A stretch of 64,000 bases of DNA from an uncultured Cohaesibacter sp. (GCF_963677725.1 NZ_OY782507.1:806001-870000); one strand, 5' to 3'. Shown: positions 27,722 to 37,616, counted from the stretch's first letter. A program made the numbers and translations. The notes: generated by a model from the sequence alone, not told the origin.

Positions 27722-28828
27722 TCAACCAAAGCGCTGACCGGCAATATTGGCGGCCTTTTTGACAAGCGTCTTGACGAAGCCGCCCTGATTGTAAGCCTGC
27801 AGGGCGAGAGCACCCATGACGCTTTCGGCCTGTGCGATATGCTTGAGTTGGGTTGGTGTTGCACCGAAGCGGGCCTTGTAGGCCTCATCGCCGATGGTGA
27901 AGTCGGCACGCTTGTCACCCTGCTCTGCACGATATTCCAGCACATAGTCCATGGCCAATATGCCAGGTGACAGTTTGGAATAGGGGCCATCGGTGATGCC
28001 GCCGAGAATGAAGTGATAGCAATGGTCGTGGATCAGGCCGAACTCTACCGCAACAATATCGGAGCCTGCACGCAGGATTGACGTTTGCGCCAACCCGTTC
28101 TTGACACCTTCCTTGGCAACCATCGAGTAGAAATCAAAGAAGTCGTCTTGCTGGAACAGATCGTCGTCATAACGAAGCGATCGCTGCTCTCTCATTAGAT
28201 CAAGGGCCAGTTGGATTTCGATCGGATCTTCAAGCACCTCGTAGGAGACCGGCCCGAACTCTTCAAGCTTGCGACGATTGCGGCGCAGGGTCTTGCGGAA
28301 ACTGGACGACATGATTTCCTTTTGCCAGTCTTCGTAAGGCGCAAATAGCTCTACATCATGGGCGCAATTTTCCATTTGCCCCATTTCGCCTTCCCCAAGC
28401 ACCTGCTCGAGCACCTTGCAGTTGGACGGGACCTTGCGGAAAAAGATCAAGTGCACCGGGCGCAATTCCTTGACGATCTTTTCGCGCAACCCCGTATCGA
28501 GAAGCAGATCCTCATCAGAGCTCTTGATGGAAATTTCCGCGTTATAATCGCAAATACCAAGATCCGCTGGCTCAATGCAGCTCAGACCGGCATATGTCGT
28601 GCGCACCAATGGCAGGACCAGCTTGAGGGCATTGGTTTTTCGATCTCGCGCGGTAATGATAATGGGCGTTATGCCGCATTTGGGTATGAGATGCTGATAC
28701 ATGAGATGAAGCCACAGCGGATGCTGAAACACTGTTGCATTGCTTGCTTCAAACAAGTGCTGAAATTCCTCACTCAGGAAGTCAAATGCATCCAGGTAAT
28801 CAATTTTATAACATTGCCTGTTGGGCAC
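27722..28828 (-). CDS. CelD/BcsL-like GNAT acetyltransferase
   Basis: A 368-residue protein of the Acetyltransf_6 (CelD, BioF2-like) group. ATVFQHPLWLHLMYQHLIPK is near the N-terminus, FRKTLRRNRRKLEEFGPVSY in the middle and the late region ILAMDYVLEYRAEQGDKRAD then FTIGDEAYKARFGA. These proteins are associated with exopolysaccharide or cellulose modification. Start is GTG at 28828 behind GGGGAGAAGG. It diverges from a glycosyltransferase gene, which supports a role in surface polysaccharide, but no full cluster is present. Confidence 0.85.
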   Translation of the reverse strand: MPNRQCYKIDYLDAFDFLSEEFQHLFEASNATVFQHPLWLHLMYQHLIPKCGITPIIITARDRKTNALKLVLPLVRTTYAGLSCIEPADLGICDYNAEISIKSSDEDLLLDTGLREKIVKELRPVHLIFFRKVPSNCKVLEQVLGEGEMGQMENCAHDVELFAPYEDWQKEIMSSSFRKTLRRNRRKLEEFGPVSYEVLEDPIEIQLALDLMREQRSLRYDDDLFQQDDFFDFYSMVAKEGVKNGLAQTSILRAGSDIVAVEFGLIHDHCYHFILGGITDGPYSKLSPGILAMDYVLEYRAEQGDKRADFTIGDEAYKARFGATPTQLKHIAQAESVMGALALQAYNQGGFVKTLVKKAANIAGQRFG

Positions 28829-29227
28829 GGCCTTCTCCCCAAATCATCCACTTGCGCCATCGATATCGCTTTTCCAGAACCTATTCTGAAAGTCTTCAGA
28901 TTGTCTTTCCGAAAAATTCTCTTTTCTGATCAAACGGATGAATCGAGGAGAAGAAGATTTTTAAAGTTAATGAATGGCAAATTGTTCTGGGGAAAATTGG
29001 CTGCATTGTTCACCCGAACCGGCTCGGTTGATCTCGATCGATTTTTGGCGTTGTTCGCGGTGTGTTATCACTTTGTCGGCGTGGTCACTCGCCGCTGATG
29101 GCCGTCGCCGGTGGTTGCCCCATCCTGAGCTTGTTGCAGCCTTTGCGCAAACCTGCCATATCAGGGAATTGTAGAGACTTCAGCGTGATTCGCCTGCTGC
29201 GGGCGCGTTTTTCAGGTTGTTAGAGTT
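28829..29227. other. Intergenic region between CelD-like and glycosyltransferase genes
   Basis: A divergent spacer of about 400 bases, AT-rich near 28900-28990. It should contain both promoters. I see no gene or clear regulatory dyad in it. Confidence 0.45.
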
Positions 29228-30301
29228 ATGAATATAGATACCTCGGCCAATGAAAAGACAGCCATGCGCCCCAGCTTGCTGTTTTTTGCACCGGACCGCC
29301 CGGATTCCGTCCGTGCCGAGGCTTACTCGCTCTATCTCGATGACCTGCTGGATTCCCGGCAGTATGACATCACCATCATGGCCTCGAATGGCTCGCCACT
29401 GGCAGAACGTGCCCGGACCGAGGGGCTGACACTTTACCCCTTGTCTGACTTCGCACGAAAGCTGTTGATGCGTACGCCGCAATTGTGGCCGATCCTGACG
29501 GCGATGCGGCGTTGGCGCTATGACATTGCATTAACCCACGAAGGCTATGCCTGCCGGGGCCTGGGGATGATTGCACGCAGGGTCGTGGGTGTGTGTCATG
29601 ACGACCGGGTCGAGCGGTTCAGCGCTGCCCATCAGATTATCGTGCTCAATTCGGGCGTGGCCGACTATGCAGAGGACATGATCGAGAATTGTCCGCCAAT
29701 CTCGATTCTGCCCTATCCCCATGATTGCCGCTTTGACAGCATCAAGGCCTTGCCGGACGTCCCCACGCCCTTGCGGATTGGCACGTCAGCCGCCTTTGTC
29801 GAGGGGGATGGACTTGGCGTCTTCATTCATATGGCGCAATTGCTCAAACAGAGCCATCCGGAGGTTGAATTTCTTATCGCGGGCAATGGCACGACCGAGC
29901 ATGACATGAAGGAATTGGCTGATCAAATAGCCCCCTTCATTGACTTTGCCGGGGCAATGTCGCCCCAAGAGCTGGCCAACAGCATTGATCTTTATTGTCT
30001 GACCGCAAGCGAGGCAGCTTATTCGCTGGATTTGTGCAGGATGATGGATGCAGGCCTTGCCTGTATTGCCACCTGCACCAACGGCGCGATGGACATATTG
30101 AAAGGCGGCATGGTGGCCCCTTTGGTGCCGATCGATGATGCTTTCATGCTAGCGGTGCAATTGCAGGAATTGCTTGATGACCGGGCACACATCAATCGCA
30201 TCAAGAAAGCCTGTTATGAGCGAATCCGCGAGGAAGATTTCTCTCGATCCCATTTTTCCTATCGATTGCAAAATCTGTTGCTGTCGCGCACAGAAGCATA
30301 A
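29228..30301 (+). CDS. Glycosyltransferase, GT-B fold type
   Basis: A 357-residue cytoplasmic protein with a two-domain layout typical of GT4-like enzymes. The N-terminal half contains LLFFAPDRPDSVRAEAYSLY. The C-terminal donor-binding half has LRIGTSAAFVEGDGLGVFIH, VEFLIAGNGTTEHDMKEL, then SIDLYCLTASEAAYSL and MMDAGLACIATCTNGAMDIL. The usual E-x7-E region is replaced by EAAYSLDLCRMMDAGL, so activity is likely but not certain. The ATG at 29228 and an ATG at 29264 are both possible starts. The acceptor is unknown; surface glycan synthesis is inferred from the divergent CelD-like gene. Confidence 0.8.
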   Translation: MNIDTSANEKTAMRPSLLFFAPDRPDSVRAEAYSLYLDDLLDSRQYDITIMASNGSPLAERARTEGLTLYPLSDFARKLLMRTPQLWPILTAMRRWRYDIALTHEGYACRGLGMIARRVVGVCHDDRVERFSAAHQIIVLNSGVADYAEDMIENCPPISILPYPHDCRFDSIKALPDVPTPLRIGTSAAFVEGDGLGVFIHMAQLLKQSHPEVEFLIAGNGTTEHDMKELADQIAPFIDFAGAMSPQELANSIDLYCLTASEAAYSLDLCRMMDAGLACIATCTNGAMDILKGGMVAPLVPIDDAFMLAVQLQELLDDRAHINRIKKACYERIREEDFSRSHFSYRLQNLLLSRTEA

Positions 30302-30455
30302 ATTGCAATTGGAGGTCGATTTGTCATCATAGTGTGACAATCGCTCTTATCTGCTCAAAGATTGATCTATGTCTTTCTTTTCAATTGTGAATTTTTTAGC
30401 AGTTCGTCGAAGTTTTGCCCTCTACCCCTTGTTATCGAGGCACTTTGATCTTATT

Positions 30456-30469
30456 TTGACCTAAATCAA
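30456..30469. promoter_or_regulatory. FNR/FixK-type box upstream of sodB
   Basis: TTGACCTAAATCAA fits TTGA-N6-TCAA exactly and differs by one base from TTGAT-N4-ATCAA. It ends 49 bases before the sodB start codon. This is a usual distance for a CRP/FNR-family regulator responding to oxygen or redox. Confidence 0.55.
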
Positions 30470-30518
30470 TCAACATCGCCCTACTGGAGATGTTGGCTTT
30501 TCGACAAGGAGATATTCG

Positions 30519-31118
30519 ATGGCTTTTGAACTTCCCGAACTTCCTTATTCCTACGACGCGCTGGGTGACTTCATGTCTGCTGAAACCCTTGAGTTTCACC
30601 ATGACAAGCATCATCTTGCCTATGTCACCAATGGCAACAATCTGCTGAAGGATTCCGGTCTGGAAGGCAAGAGCCTTGAAGAAATCGTCAAGGAAAGCTA
30701 CGGCAAAAATCCTGGCCTCTTCAACAATGCGGCTCAGCATTACAACCATATTCATTTCTGGAAATGGATGAAGCCGGTTGCACAGAGCGCAGATGTGCCT
30801 GGTGCGTTGGCTGCGAAAATCGAGTCCGATCTGGGCGGTATGGACAAATTCCGCGCCGACTTCATCAATGCTGGTCTGACCCAGTTTGGTTCCGGCTGGT
30901 GCTGGCTGGCACTGGTAGACGGCAAGCTCGAAGTCACCAAGACCCCGAATGGCGAGAACCCACTGGTTCATGGCGGCGTTCCGCTTCTGGGCTGTGACGT
31001 TTGGGAGCATTCCTATTATATCGATTATCGCAATGCCCGCCCGAAATATCTCGAAGCATGGTTCGACAATCTCATCAACTGGGAATATGTAGCCGAGCTT
31101 CTTGAAAAGGCTTCCTAA
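30519..31118 (+). CDS. sodB: Superoxide dismutase, iron type
   Basis: SodB converts superoxide to hydrogen peroxide and oxygen. The 199-residue cytoplasmic protein has metal ligands H27 (EFHHDKHH), H74 (AAQHYNHIHFW), D160 and H164 (CDVWEHSYYIDY). The wording AAQHYNHIHFW and the GGM-less FNNAAQ region favour iron, though Fe/Mn cambialism cannot be excluded. AAGGAGA before ATG 30519 confirms the start. A CRP/FNR-type box lies upstream and a strong terminator downstream. Confidence 0.97.
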   Translation: MAFELPELPYSYDALGDFMSAETLEFHHDKHHLAYVTNGNNLLKDSGLEGKSLEEIVKESYGKNPGLFNNAAQHYNHIHFWKWMKPVAQSADVPGALAAKIESDLGGMDKFRADFINAGLTQFGSGWCWLALVDGKLEVTKTPNGENPLVHGGVPLLGCDVWEHSYYIDYRNARPKYLEAWFDNLINWEYVAELLEKAS

Positions 31119-31159
31119 GCCAATCAGTCCTTTATGTGACTGACGAGCACAGAAACAGA

Positions 31160-31196
31160 GAAACCCCGTCTCATTGCGAGGCGGGGTTTCTTTTTG
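31160..31196 (+). terminator. Intrinsic terminator after sodB
   Basis: The long hairpin GAAACCCCGTCTC / GAGGCGGGGTTTC is followed by TTTTT. It ends the sodB transcript. Confidence 0.92.
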
Positions 31197-31237
31197 CTTT
31201 GGGTTGTGTATCGCGCTACTAGAATGCTGCTAAGGCG

Positions 31238-31687
31238 TCACAGACCGCGTCGGCAGGGTTTGATTGCCTGGAAAAAGTCGTATTCGGTCCTTTTCCAATA
31301 TAGCCAATTCTCACAATCCTGACGGGTCTTGAAGCAGCCGATCCCGTTGAAATATTCCCGGCGGGGGCCCCAGTCGAACATCGTGTCCCGCTCGCGCCAA
31401 CCAACATGGCGTCCCCACCAAACGCGCGAGGCTCCAATTTCTTTGGCCAGTGCAAAGCATTTTTCCGGCTTTGGATTTGGACGCTGAGCGGCAAAAGATG
31501 GATTGGAAAACACGATCATCGGACCGACAATCACCGGGAGCATAAGCGCCAAAGAGAGAAACGTGTGAAGACTCTTTCTCGCCAAAACCGAGCTCCTGAA
31601 ATGCGAGATCCGCTTGGATCTCTTTCCTATCGGGTCTGATTTGTCCCGATCTGCACGATCGGAACGCTGCCATGGATGGTTCTCCAT
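31238..31687 (-). CDS. Small secreted protein of unknown function
   Basis: A 149-residue frame with a long basic N-terminus, then a signal-like segment (FLSLALMLPVIVGPMIVF) ending near FAAQ (about residue 68). The mature part of about 80 residues is rich in Trp, Arg and Cys: EKCFALAKEIGASRVWWGRH, IGCFKTRQDCENWLYWKR and AIKPCRRGL. Four cysteines could form two disulfides. I do not recognise a named family. The start is uncertain, since the signal peptide is unusually far in. Confidence 0.7.
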   Translation of the reverse strand: MENHPWQRSDRADRDKSDPIGKRSKRISHFRSSVLARKSLHTFLSLALMLPVIVGPMIVFSNPSFAAQRPNPKPEKCFALAKEIGASRVWWGRHVGWRERDTMFDWGPRREYFNGIGCFKTRQDCENWLYWKRTEYDFFQAIKPCRRGL

Positions 31688-31783
31688 CCTTGGCGGTTGA
31701 TGCAGGTGTAGATCAGCAAAATGTCAAAAGCTGGGCAATGGCCCAAAGACTACAAAAAGCCCTAGGCAAAGGGAGCGCAATGC

Positions 31784-31816
31784 AAAAAAGGGGAAGCTTT
31801 GCTCCCCCCTTTTTTT
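31784..31816 (-). terminator. Intrinsic terminator of the branched-chain aminotransferase gene
   Basis: Read on the minus strand, GGGGGAGC-AAA-GCTTCCCC is followed by TTTTTT. It lies about 30 bases after the stop codon of the aminotransferase gene. Confidence 0.85.
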
Positions 31817-31846
31817 AGCATTCTCTTTCATCTGGCAGGCACGCCC

Positions 31847-32701
31847 TTAACTGTGGGCATAGTCCCAATAGAGCGACCGGGCACGCTCACCGATTGGTCC
31901 ATCACCAAATTCACGATCGCAGAAGGTGTTGATCGGAGTGACCTTTGAATAGTTGCCGGTCGAGAACAATTCATCGGCCTCAAGGCAATCCTGCGTTTTC
32001 AAAGAGCATTCAACCACAGTTTCACCGGCGTCGCGGAGCAGCTTGATCACGCGCTGACGGGTGATGCCATTGAGAAAGGTGCCATTGGGGATCGGGGTCT
32101 TGATGACGCCATCCTTGACAATAAAGACGTTGGCAGTGGCAAGCTCGGCTACATTCCCCAGCATGTCGCAGACCAGCGCATTGTCAAAGCCATTGGCGAT
32201 GGCTTCATTAAGACAGCGGGCATTGTTTGGATAAAGGCAAGCGGCCTTGGCATTGACCGGCATGGTCTCGATGGTTGGACGACGGAAAGATGTGGTGCCA
32301 ACGCGGATGCTGCCAGTTTTATTCAGAGGCGCGTCAAACATGGTCAGGCAAAAGTCAATTTCGTCCGGGTGGGCAGCGATAACACCATTGCCCTGCCCCA
32401 CACCCCAATAGGTAGGGCGCACATAGATGGCGGACCCAGCATCGAATTTGGCGGCACCTTCTTTGGTCAACTCCATCATTTCACCGACTTTCATGGTCGG
32501 GTTCATACCCAGCGAAGAAGCCGAATCGTTGGTGCGGGCACAATGCAGATCGAGATCGGGCATGACCCCATCAAAGACGCGGGCACCGTCAAAAACCGTT
32601 GAGCCAAGCCAGAAAGCATGGGCTCTTGGGCCCATGAGCGGTGGGTTGCCTTCGTGCCATTCGCCTTTATACCAGGTCCAGGTTTTTGAAAATTCCGTCA
32701 T
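31847..32701 (-). CDS. Branched-chain amino acid aminotransferase (class IV)
   Basis: A PLP enzyme of fold type IV, 284 residues. AHAFWLGSTVFDGARVFDGV at the N-terminus, the lysine in NAKAACLYPNNAR as expected PLP site, and NVAELATANVFIVKDGVIKT then NGTFLNGITRQRVIKLL in the C-terminal domain. It transfers amino groups between Leu, Ile or Val and 2-oxoglutarate; a different class IV substrate (D-amino acid or aromatic) is possible. GAGGG upstream of ATG 32701 supports the start. It is transcribed alone. Confidence 0.88.
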   Translation of the reverse strand: MTEFSKTWTWYKGEWHEGNPPLMGPRAHAFWLGSTVFDGARVFDGVMPDLDLHCARTNDSASSLGMNPTMKVGEMMELTKEGAAKFDAGSAIYVRPTYWGVGQGNGVIAAHPDEIDFCLTMFDAPLNKTGSIRVGTTSFRRPTIETMPVNAKAACLYPNNARCLNEAIANGFDNALVCDMLGNVAELATANVFIVKDGVIKTPIPNGTFLNGITRQRVIKLLRDAGETVVECSLKTQDCLEADELFSTGNYSKVTPINTFCDREFGDGPIGERARSLYWDYAHS

Positions 32702-33174
32702 CGTCTTTCCCTCAGTTGGTGCCCTACACCTGATAAGTGGCGCGCATACACATGATTGCTTTCGAGCCCTTGGCCCTTTTCGGTGCCGGCCTGATTACAT
32801 GCAGTGCTATATGTCCGGGGTGCCTTTCGGCAGGCAGGGCAGGATATCTTTCAGATTGAATGAAACCAAACTGAGTGGTGAGGTCAAGACATTCCTGCAA
32901 CTTGGTGAAATAAGGTGCATATCGTCCCCTCTTTTGTTGAAAGCGCAAGGAAACCGCATCATTCCTTTTAAAAATACGTTATTTCAATTTCATGCAATCA
33001 GGACAGGCGTTGGCTACGGCCCTTTGTCCTCTTGAAAAATATCTAACCATCGGCAACCCTGCCCTCTCGCCCCACCCCGACACCGGAGCGAGCCCACGCA
33101 AAAGGCGGGCTTATTCAACCAGCATCAAGGCAAGCTTGACCACCAGAGCCAGCCTGAAGACAGAGGAGAGAGAC
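32702..33174. other. Intergenic region between aminotransferase and haloacid dehalogenase genes
   Basis: A divergent spacer of about 470 bases. It contains the AGGAGAG ribosome site just before 33175 and an AT-rich part around 32940-33000. I see no supported gene; open frames here have no recognisable features. Confidence 0.45.
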
Positions 33175-33846
33175 ATGGCGGGACAGGCTCCATGCTCCAT
33201 TTTCGTATTTGACGCCTATGGCACCTTGTTTGACGTCCATTCTGCTGTGCGCAGACATGCAGAGCGGCTTGGTGCGGATGCGCAGGCATTTTCAGACTTA
33301 TGGCGCTTGAAACAACTCGAATATAGCTGGGTTCATGCCTTGATGGAGCAATATGTTGATTTCTGGATCCTGACAGAGCGTGCCCTCGACTTTGCCTTCA
33401 GCAAGTTTCCGCAGATAGATCCCGCCATACGGGCGGACTTGTTGGCGGCCTATGAAAAGCTCGATGCCTATGACGAGGTGCGGGGCATTTTGGAGCAGCT
33501 GAAAGGGCGCGGCAATGAGCTGGCGATCCTGTCCAACGGTTCCCCTGCCATGTTGGCATCAGCGGTGGAGCGCAATGGCCTTGGGGATCTGTTTGATCAT
33601 GTTCTGTCAGTGGACGGGATCAGCACCTTCAAAACAAAGTCGGAAAGCTACGATCTGGTGACAACCGCCTTTCGGTGCTTTCCAAGTGCGGTGTCATTCC
33701 AATCGTCAAACCGCTGGGACGTTGCTGGTGCCAGTGCCTATGGCTTCCAGACGGTCTGGATCAACCGCACCGGCCAGCCGGATGAATATCGCGATTTCTC
33801 GCCAATCGCTCAATTGAAGGATTTGACAGGGCTTTTGAATATCTAG
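33175..33846 (+). CDS. (S)-2-haloacid dehalogenase, type II
   Basis: A HAD-superfamily enzyme that hydrolyses 2-haloacids, 223 residues. The nucleophile D13 and T17 lie in FDAYGTLFDV, the halide-pocket R44 in LWRLKQLEYSW, the serine in ILSNGSP, the lysine in TFKTKSESY and S-x-N-x2-D in SSNRWDVAGASAYGF. Every catalytic position of the L-2-haloacid dehalogenase family that I recall is kept. I chose ATG 33175 because AGGAGAG precedes it; the open frame extends upstream without signals. The stop overlaps the converging acetyltransferase stop by four bases. Confidence 0.93.
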   Translation: MAGQAPCSIFVFDAYGTLFDVHSAVRRHAERLGADAQAFSDLWRLKQLEYSWVHALMEQYVDFWILTERALDFAFSKFPQIDPAIRADLLAAYEKLDAYDEVRGILEQLKGRGNELAILSNGSPAMLASAVERNGLGDLFDHVLSVDGISTFKTKSESYDLVTTAFRCFPSAVSFQSSNRWDVAGASAYGFQTVWINRTGQPDEYRDFSPIAQLKDLTGLLNI

Positions 33847-34313
33847 AGTGCCTTGCCTAACACCCAATAGTCCGAGCCGTTTTTGTCGAACGGCTCGATG
33901 ATCTGGTAGCCTCTGGCGCGATGCTGACCTGGTTCGGCGGTGGCGATGAACAGTTCTTCGTGGCCATATTCGCGTGCGATAGCCTCGATCTTCTCGACCA
34001 TATCAAGAACCATCGACGTGTCTTTGAGGTCTGTGGCAACCGAGATGGCAGATACCCATGGCCCAAGGTCGTCAAACGCTTCCAGATCAGTCTGGACCAG
34101 AGCGGCTAGGCCGACAATCTGCCCCTCCTTTGCTCCGTCTGCCCGATAGGCAACAATCACATCTTCCCGCTCACCATCAAGCGCCAGCTTACGAAAGGCA
34201 GCCAAACGCATCTCATAGCCTTCGGCGGTGTCATCGCCGGCCAATCCAGCATGAAAAGAAGCGCACGAAGCGGCAAGATCTGGCAATTCAGACAGGCGGA
34301 TAAAGTCGAGCAT
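33843..34313 (-). CDS. GNAT-like N-acetyltransferase
   Basis: With ATG 34313 the product is 156 residues. The acetyl-CoA-binding part is around VVGLAALVQTDLEAF and WVSAISVATDLKDTSMVLDM, a loose version of the GNAT V-x-R/Q motif. ELFIATAEPGQHRARGYQII then follows. Start is uncertain: in-frame ATGs at 34328 and 34343 lie in a short LMD-repeating stretch, and none has a good ribosome site. It follows the LOG-family gene closely and may be co-transcribed. The substrate is unknown. Confidence 0.75.
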   Translation of the reverse strand: MLDFIRLSELPDLAASCASFHAGLAGDDTAEGYEMRLAAFRKLALDGEREDVIVAYRADGAKEGQIVGLAALVQTDLEAFDDLGPWVSAISVATDLKDTSMVLDMVEKIEAIAREYGHEELFIATAEPGQHRARGYQIIEPFDKNGSDYWVLGKAL

Positions 34314-34356
34314 ATGGTCAGAATCCATCAAGTCAGTGTCCATCAAATCGGGGCCA

Positions 34357-34944
34357 TCAAGTCTGTTTTTCCTTGGTGATCCATTTGCCGACATTCTGCG
34401 GCGCTTGGTAGGCTTCCATGCGATCGAGCAAGGCAGCTGCCTGATCTTCAACAATCAGCATGTCGCGATGGTTTTGTTTGACGAAGGACTCTGCGACGGT
34501 ATTGTCCAGAAACTTGATGAGATGGTCGTAATAGCCATCAACATTGAACAGAGCAGATGGTTTCCCGTGCCAGCCGAGCATGCCCCACGTCCAGACCTCG
34601 AATGTTTCGTCCATGGTCCCTGCCCCGCCCGGCAGAGAGACAAAGCCATCGGACAAGTCTACCATCATGGCCTTGCGGGTATGCATGCTATCGACGATGT
34701 GCAGCTCGGTGAGGCCTTTGTGATCGACCTCCTTGCCCATCAGTGCATCTGGCATAACTCCGATCACCTCACCACCGGCTTCAAGCGCGGCATCGGCGAC
34801 AACGCCCATCAGGCCAACAGACGAGCCACCATAGATGACGCGATATCCACGTTTGACGATTTCTTTGGACAGAAGAATGGCGGCTTGTTCATATTCCTTT
34901 TTGCGGCCCCAGCTGGCGCCGCAAAAGACACAGATGCTTTTCAT
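34357..34944 (-). CDS. LOG family protein (TIGR00730, cytokinin-riboside-monophosphate hydrolase-like)
   Basis: A 195-residue Rossmann-fold protein with the LOG signatures SICVFCGASWGRKKEYEQAA, RVIYGGSSVGLMGVVADAAL and PGGAGTMDETFEVWTW (PGGxGTxxE). MRKAMMVDLSDGFVSLPGG-like sequence contains the conserved R-K. Such enzymes release the base from nucleoside 5'-monophosphates; bacterial members are often misnamed lysine decarboxylases. The physiological substrate here is not known. Confidence 0.92.
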   Translation of the reverse strand: MKSICVFCGASWGRKKEYEQAAILLSKEIVKRGYRVIYGGSSVGLMGVVADAALEAGGEVIGVMPDALMGKEVDHKGLTELHIVDSMHTRKAMMVDLSDGFVSLPGGAGTMDETFEVWTWGMLGWHGKPSALFNVDGYYDHLIKFLDNTVAESFVKQNHRDMLIVEDQAAALLDRMEAYQAPQNVGKWITKEKQT

Positions 34945-34991
34945 TGCATGTCTCTTGTCTGTTCAATTTCCAACAGACTATCGCAGATTCG

Positions 34992-35312
34992 TTACTTGAT
35001 GACGACAGCGGTACCAGAGGCTGCGACCATCAGCATCGAACCGCGTTCGCCAACGGTTTCATAGTCGACATCTACACCGATAACGGCATTTGCACCAAGC
35101 CGCTGGGCATAGTCGGTCATTTCATCAAGAGCAATCTCGCGGGCCCGCTGCAATTCGCTTTCATAGGAGCCTGCACGGCCGCCGACGATATCGCGGATAC
35201 CGGCAAAGAAGTCCTTGAAAACGTTGGCACCCAAAATGGCTTCGCCATTGACCATGCCTTTATAGTCAACGATCTGGTGGCCTTCGACATTGTTGGTGGT
35301 GGTGATGAGCAT
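34992..35312 (-). CDS. YbjQ/UPF0145 family protein
   Basis: A 106-residue protein with the family pattern [40 protein letters not shown] and [15 protein letters not shown]. YbjQ proteins form pentamers and are sometimes called heavy-metal-binding, though their role is unproven. GAGGGGG before ATG 35312 supports the start. Confidence 0.92.
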   Translation of the reverse strand: MLITTTNNVEGHQIVDYKGMVNGEAILGANVFKDFFAGIRDIVGGRAGSYESELQRAREIALDEMTDYAQRLGANAVIGVDVDYETVGERGSMLMVAASGTAVVIK

Positions 35313-35395
35313 GGAAATGTCCCCCTCGTACCTTTTGGATCAAGCTTGATTGTGTCCCATAAGTGGGATGCCCGCCAGAGGGATCAAGGCACCAG

Positions 35396-35423
35396 ACAAA
35401 AGAAAGCCGCCCCGAGGGGCGGC
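35396..35423 (-). terminator. Intrinsic terminator of the mut operon
   Basis: Read on the minus strand, GCCGCCC-CTCG-GGGCGGC is followed by TTTCTTTT. It lies 30 bases after the large-subunit stop codon. Confidence 0.88.
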
Positions 35424-35452
35424 CTTCCTATCTCGTTCAAACGTTAAGCGGC

Positions 35453-37597
35453 TTATTTGTAGCCGAGACGTTCGTTGAGTTTTTCGATCACGTCGATTGC
35501 GGAGTCTGCAATCACGGTGCCTGGAGCGTAGATCGCTGCAGCGCCAGCTTCGTAGAGAGCATCGTAATCCTGTGGAGGGATAACGCCACCAGCTACGATC
35601 ATGATGTCGCCACGACCTTCGTCTTCGAGCACTTTCTTCAGAGCAGGAACCAGGGTCAAGTGACCAGCTGCCAGAGAGGAAGCTGCAACGACGTGTACGT
35701 CGTTTTCAACTGCCTGACGGCCAGATTCTTCTGGGGTCTGGAAGAGAGGCCCGATATCAACGTCGAAGCCGAGGTCAGCAAAGCCGGATGCAACCACTTT
35801 CTGGCCGCGATCGTGGCCGTCCTGGCCCATTTTGGCGATGAGGATACGAGGACGACGACCGTCGTTTTTCTCGAAGTCAGCAACCAGTTTCTCGATTTTC
35901 TCGATTTTGTCGGACATCGCAGCAGCCTCTTTACGGTAGACACCGGAGATGGACTTGATCTCTGCTTTGTGACGGCCAACGACTTTCTCGATAGCGTCGG
36001 AGATCTCACCAACAGTTGCCTTAACGCGAGCAGCTTTCACGGAGAGGTCAAGCAAGTTGCCATCGCCAGCCGCACATGCGTTGGTCAGAGCGGTCAGAGC
36101 GGAGTCGACATCAGCCTGATTACGCTCGGCGCGCAGGCGCGCGAGTTTTTCAAGCTGCTGCTGACGAACAACCGTATTTTCCACTTTCAGAACTTCGATC
36201 TGTTCGTCAAATTCTGGAACATACTTGTTCACGCCAACAACGGTCTGGGAACCGGAGTCGATACGAGCCTGAGTTTTCGCAGAAGCTTCTTCGATGCGAA
36301 GCTTAGGAACACCAGATTCGATGGCTTTTGCCATGCCGCCCAGTTCGTCGACTTCCTCGATATGCTTAAGTACTTTTTCTACCAGTTCGGCAGTCAGTTT
36401 CTCAACATAGTTGGAGCCACCCCATGGGTCGATCACGTTGGTGGTGCCGCTTTCCTGCTGCAGGAACAGCTGGGTGTTACGAGCAATACGAGCAGAGAAG
36501 TCGGTTGGCAGAGCCAGTGCTTCGTCAAGCGCGTTGGTGTGCAGGGACTGCGTGTGGCCCTGGGTAGCACCCATTGCTTCGATCGCGGTACGACCAATGT
36601 TGTTGTAAACGTCCTGAGCGGTCAGCGACCAACCAGAAGTCTGGGAGTGCGTACGCAGGGAGTAGGACTTAGGATTCTTCGGATTGAAGCGTTCCTTGAC
36701 CAGTTTCGCCCAAACCAGACGACCAGCGCGCATTTTGGCAACTTCCATGAAGAAGTTCATGCCAATTGCCCAGAAGAAGGACAGGCGTGGTGCGAAGGCA
36801 TCAACGTCGAGGCCGGTTTCTACACCAGACTTGATGTATTCCAGACCATCGGCGATGGTGTATGCCAGCTCGAGGTCAGCGGTCGCACCTGCTTCTTGCA
36901 TGTGGTAGCCGGAGATCGAGATGGAGTTGAATTTCGGCATATTCTGCGAGGTATATGCAAAAATGTCCGAAATGATGCGCATGGAAGGTGCTGGTGGGTA
37001 GATGTAGGTGTTACGAACCATGAACTCTTTCAGAATGTCGTTCTGAATGGTACCGGCCAGCAACTTCTGGTCTACGCCCTGCTCTTCGGCTGCGGTGATG
37101 TACAGAGCCAGAACTGGAAGAACGGCGCCGTTCATGGTCATGGACACGGACATCTTGTCGAGCGGAATACCGTCGAACAGGGTGCGCATGTCGTAGATGG
37201 AGTCGATGGCCACACCAGCCATACCAACGTCACCTACCACACGTGGGTGGTCGGAGTCGTAACCGCGGTGGGTTGCAAGGTCAAACGCGATGGAGAGACC
37301 TTTCTGACCAGCGGCCAGGTTACGACGGTAGAATGCGTTGGATTCTTCAGCGGTGGAGAAACCGGCATACTGACGAACAGTCCAAGGACGCTGGGTATAC
37401 ATGGTCGGATATGGGCCACGTACGAACGGAGCCAGACCAGGATAGCTGTCCAGGAAGTCATAAGATGCGATATCTTCATCTTTGTAGGTGTTCTTCACTG
37501 CGATGCCCTCAGGGGTCATCCAGGAAGCGTCGCTGCCTTTGGCCGAAGGGCCTTCAGGCTTGAATGCGACGTCGGCAAAATTAGGGAGTTTGCTCAT
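35453..37597 (-). CDS. mutB: Methylmalonyl-CoA mutase large subunit
   Basis: The B12-dependent enzyme interconverts (R)-methylmalonyl-CoA and succinyl-CoA. The 714-residue catalytic subunit has a TIM barrel with [40 protein letters not shown] and the substrate-site [19 protein letters not shown]-terminal B12-binding domain carries the D-x-H-x2-G motif in [11 protein letters not shown] (near residue 595). All hallmark motifs are present. It lies 19 bases after the small-subunit gene. Codons are strikingly GCT-, GGT-, GTT- and CGT-rich compared with neighbours, which suggests high expression or a different origin. The antisense frame is accidentally open for nearly the whole gene. Confidence 0.97.
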   Translation of the reverse strand: MSKLPNFADVAFKPEGPSAKGSDASWMTPEGIAVKNTYKDEDIASYDFLDSYPGLAPFVRGPYPTMYTQRPWTVRQYAGFSTAEESNAFYRRNLAAGQKGLSIAFDLATHRGYDSDHPRVVGDVGMAGVAIDSIYDMRTLFDGIPLDKMSVSMTMNGAVLPVLALYITAAEEQGVDQKLLAGTIQNDILKEFMVRNTYIYPPAPSMRIISDIFAYTSQNMPKFNSISISGYHMQEAGATADLELAYTIADGLEYIKSGVETGLDVDAFAPRLSFFWAIGMNFFMEVAKMRAGRLVWAKLVKERFNPKNPKSYSLRTHSQTSGWSLTAQDVYNNIGRTAIEAMGATQGHTQSLHTNALDEALALPTDFSARIARNTQLFLQQESGTTNVIDPWGGSNYVEKLTAELVEKVLKHIEEVDELGGMAKAIESGVPKLRIEEASAKTQARIDSGSQTVVGVNKYVPEFDEQIEVLKVENTVVRQQQLEKLARLRAERNQADVDSALTALTNACAAGDGNLLDLSVKAARVKATVGEISDAIEKVVGRHKAEIKSISGVYRKEAAAMSDKIEKIEKLVADFEKNDGRRPRILIAKMGQDGHDRGQKVVASGFADLGFDVDIGPLFQTPEESGRQAVENDVHVVAASSLAAGHLTLVPALKKVLEDEGRGDIMIVAGGVIPPQDYDALYEAGAAAIYAPGTVIADSAIDVIEKLNERLGYK

Positions 37598-37616
37598 AAT
37601 TCAAGTTCCTTAAGCC

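Noticed and set aside
28358-29098. 246-codon plus-strand frame over the CelD-like gene start and spacer
   Set aside because: Most of it is antisense to the CelD-like gene, and the spacer part has no recognisable domain.
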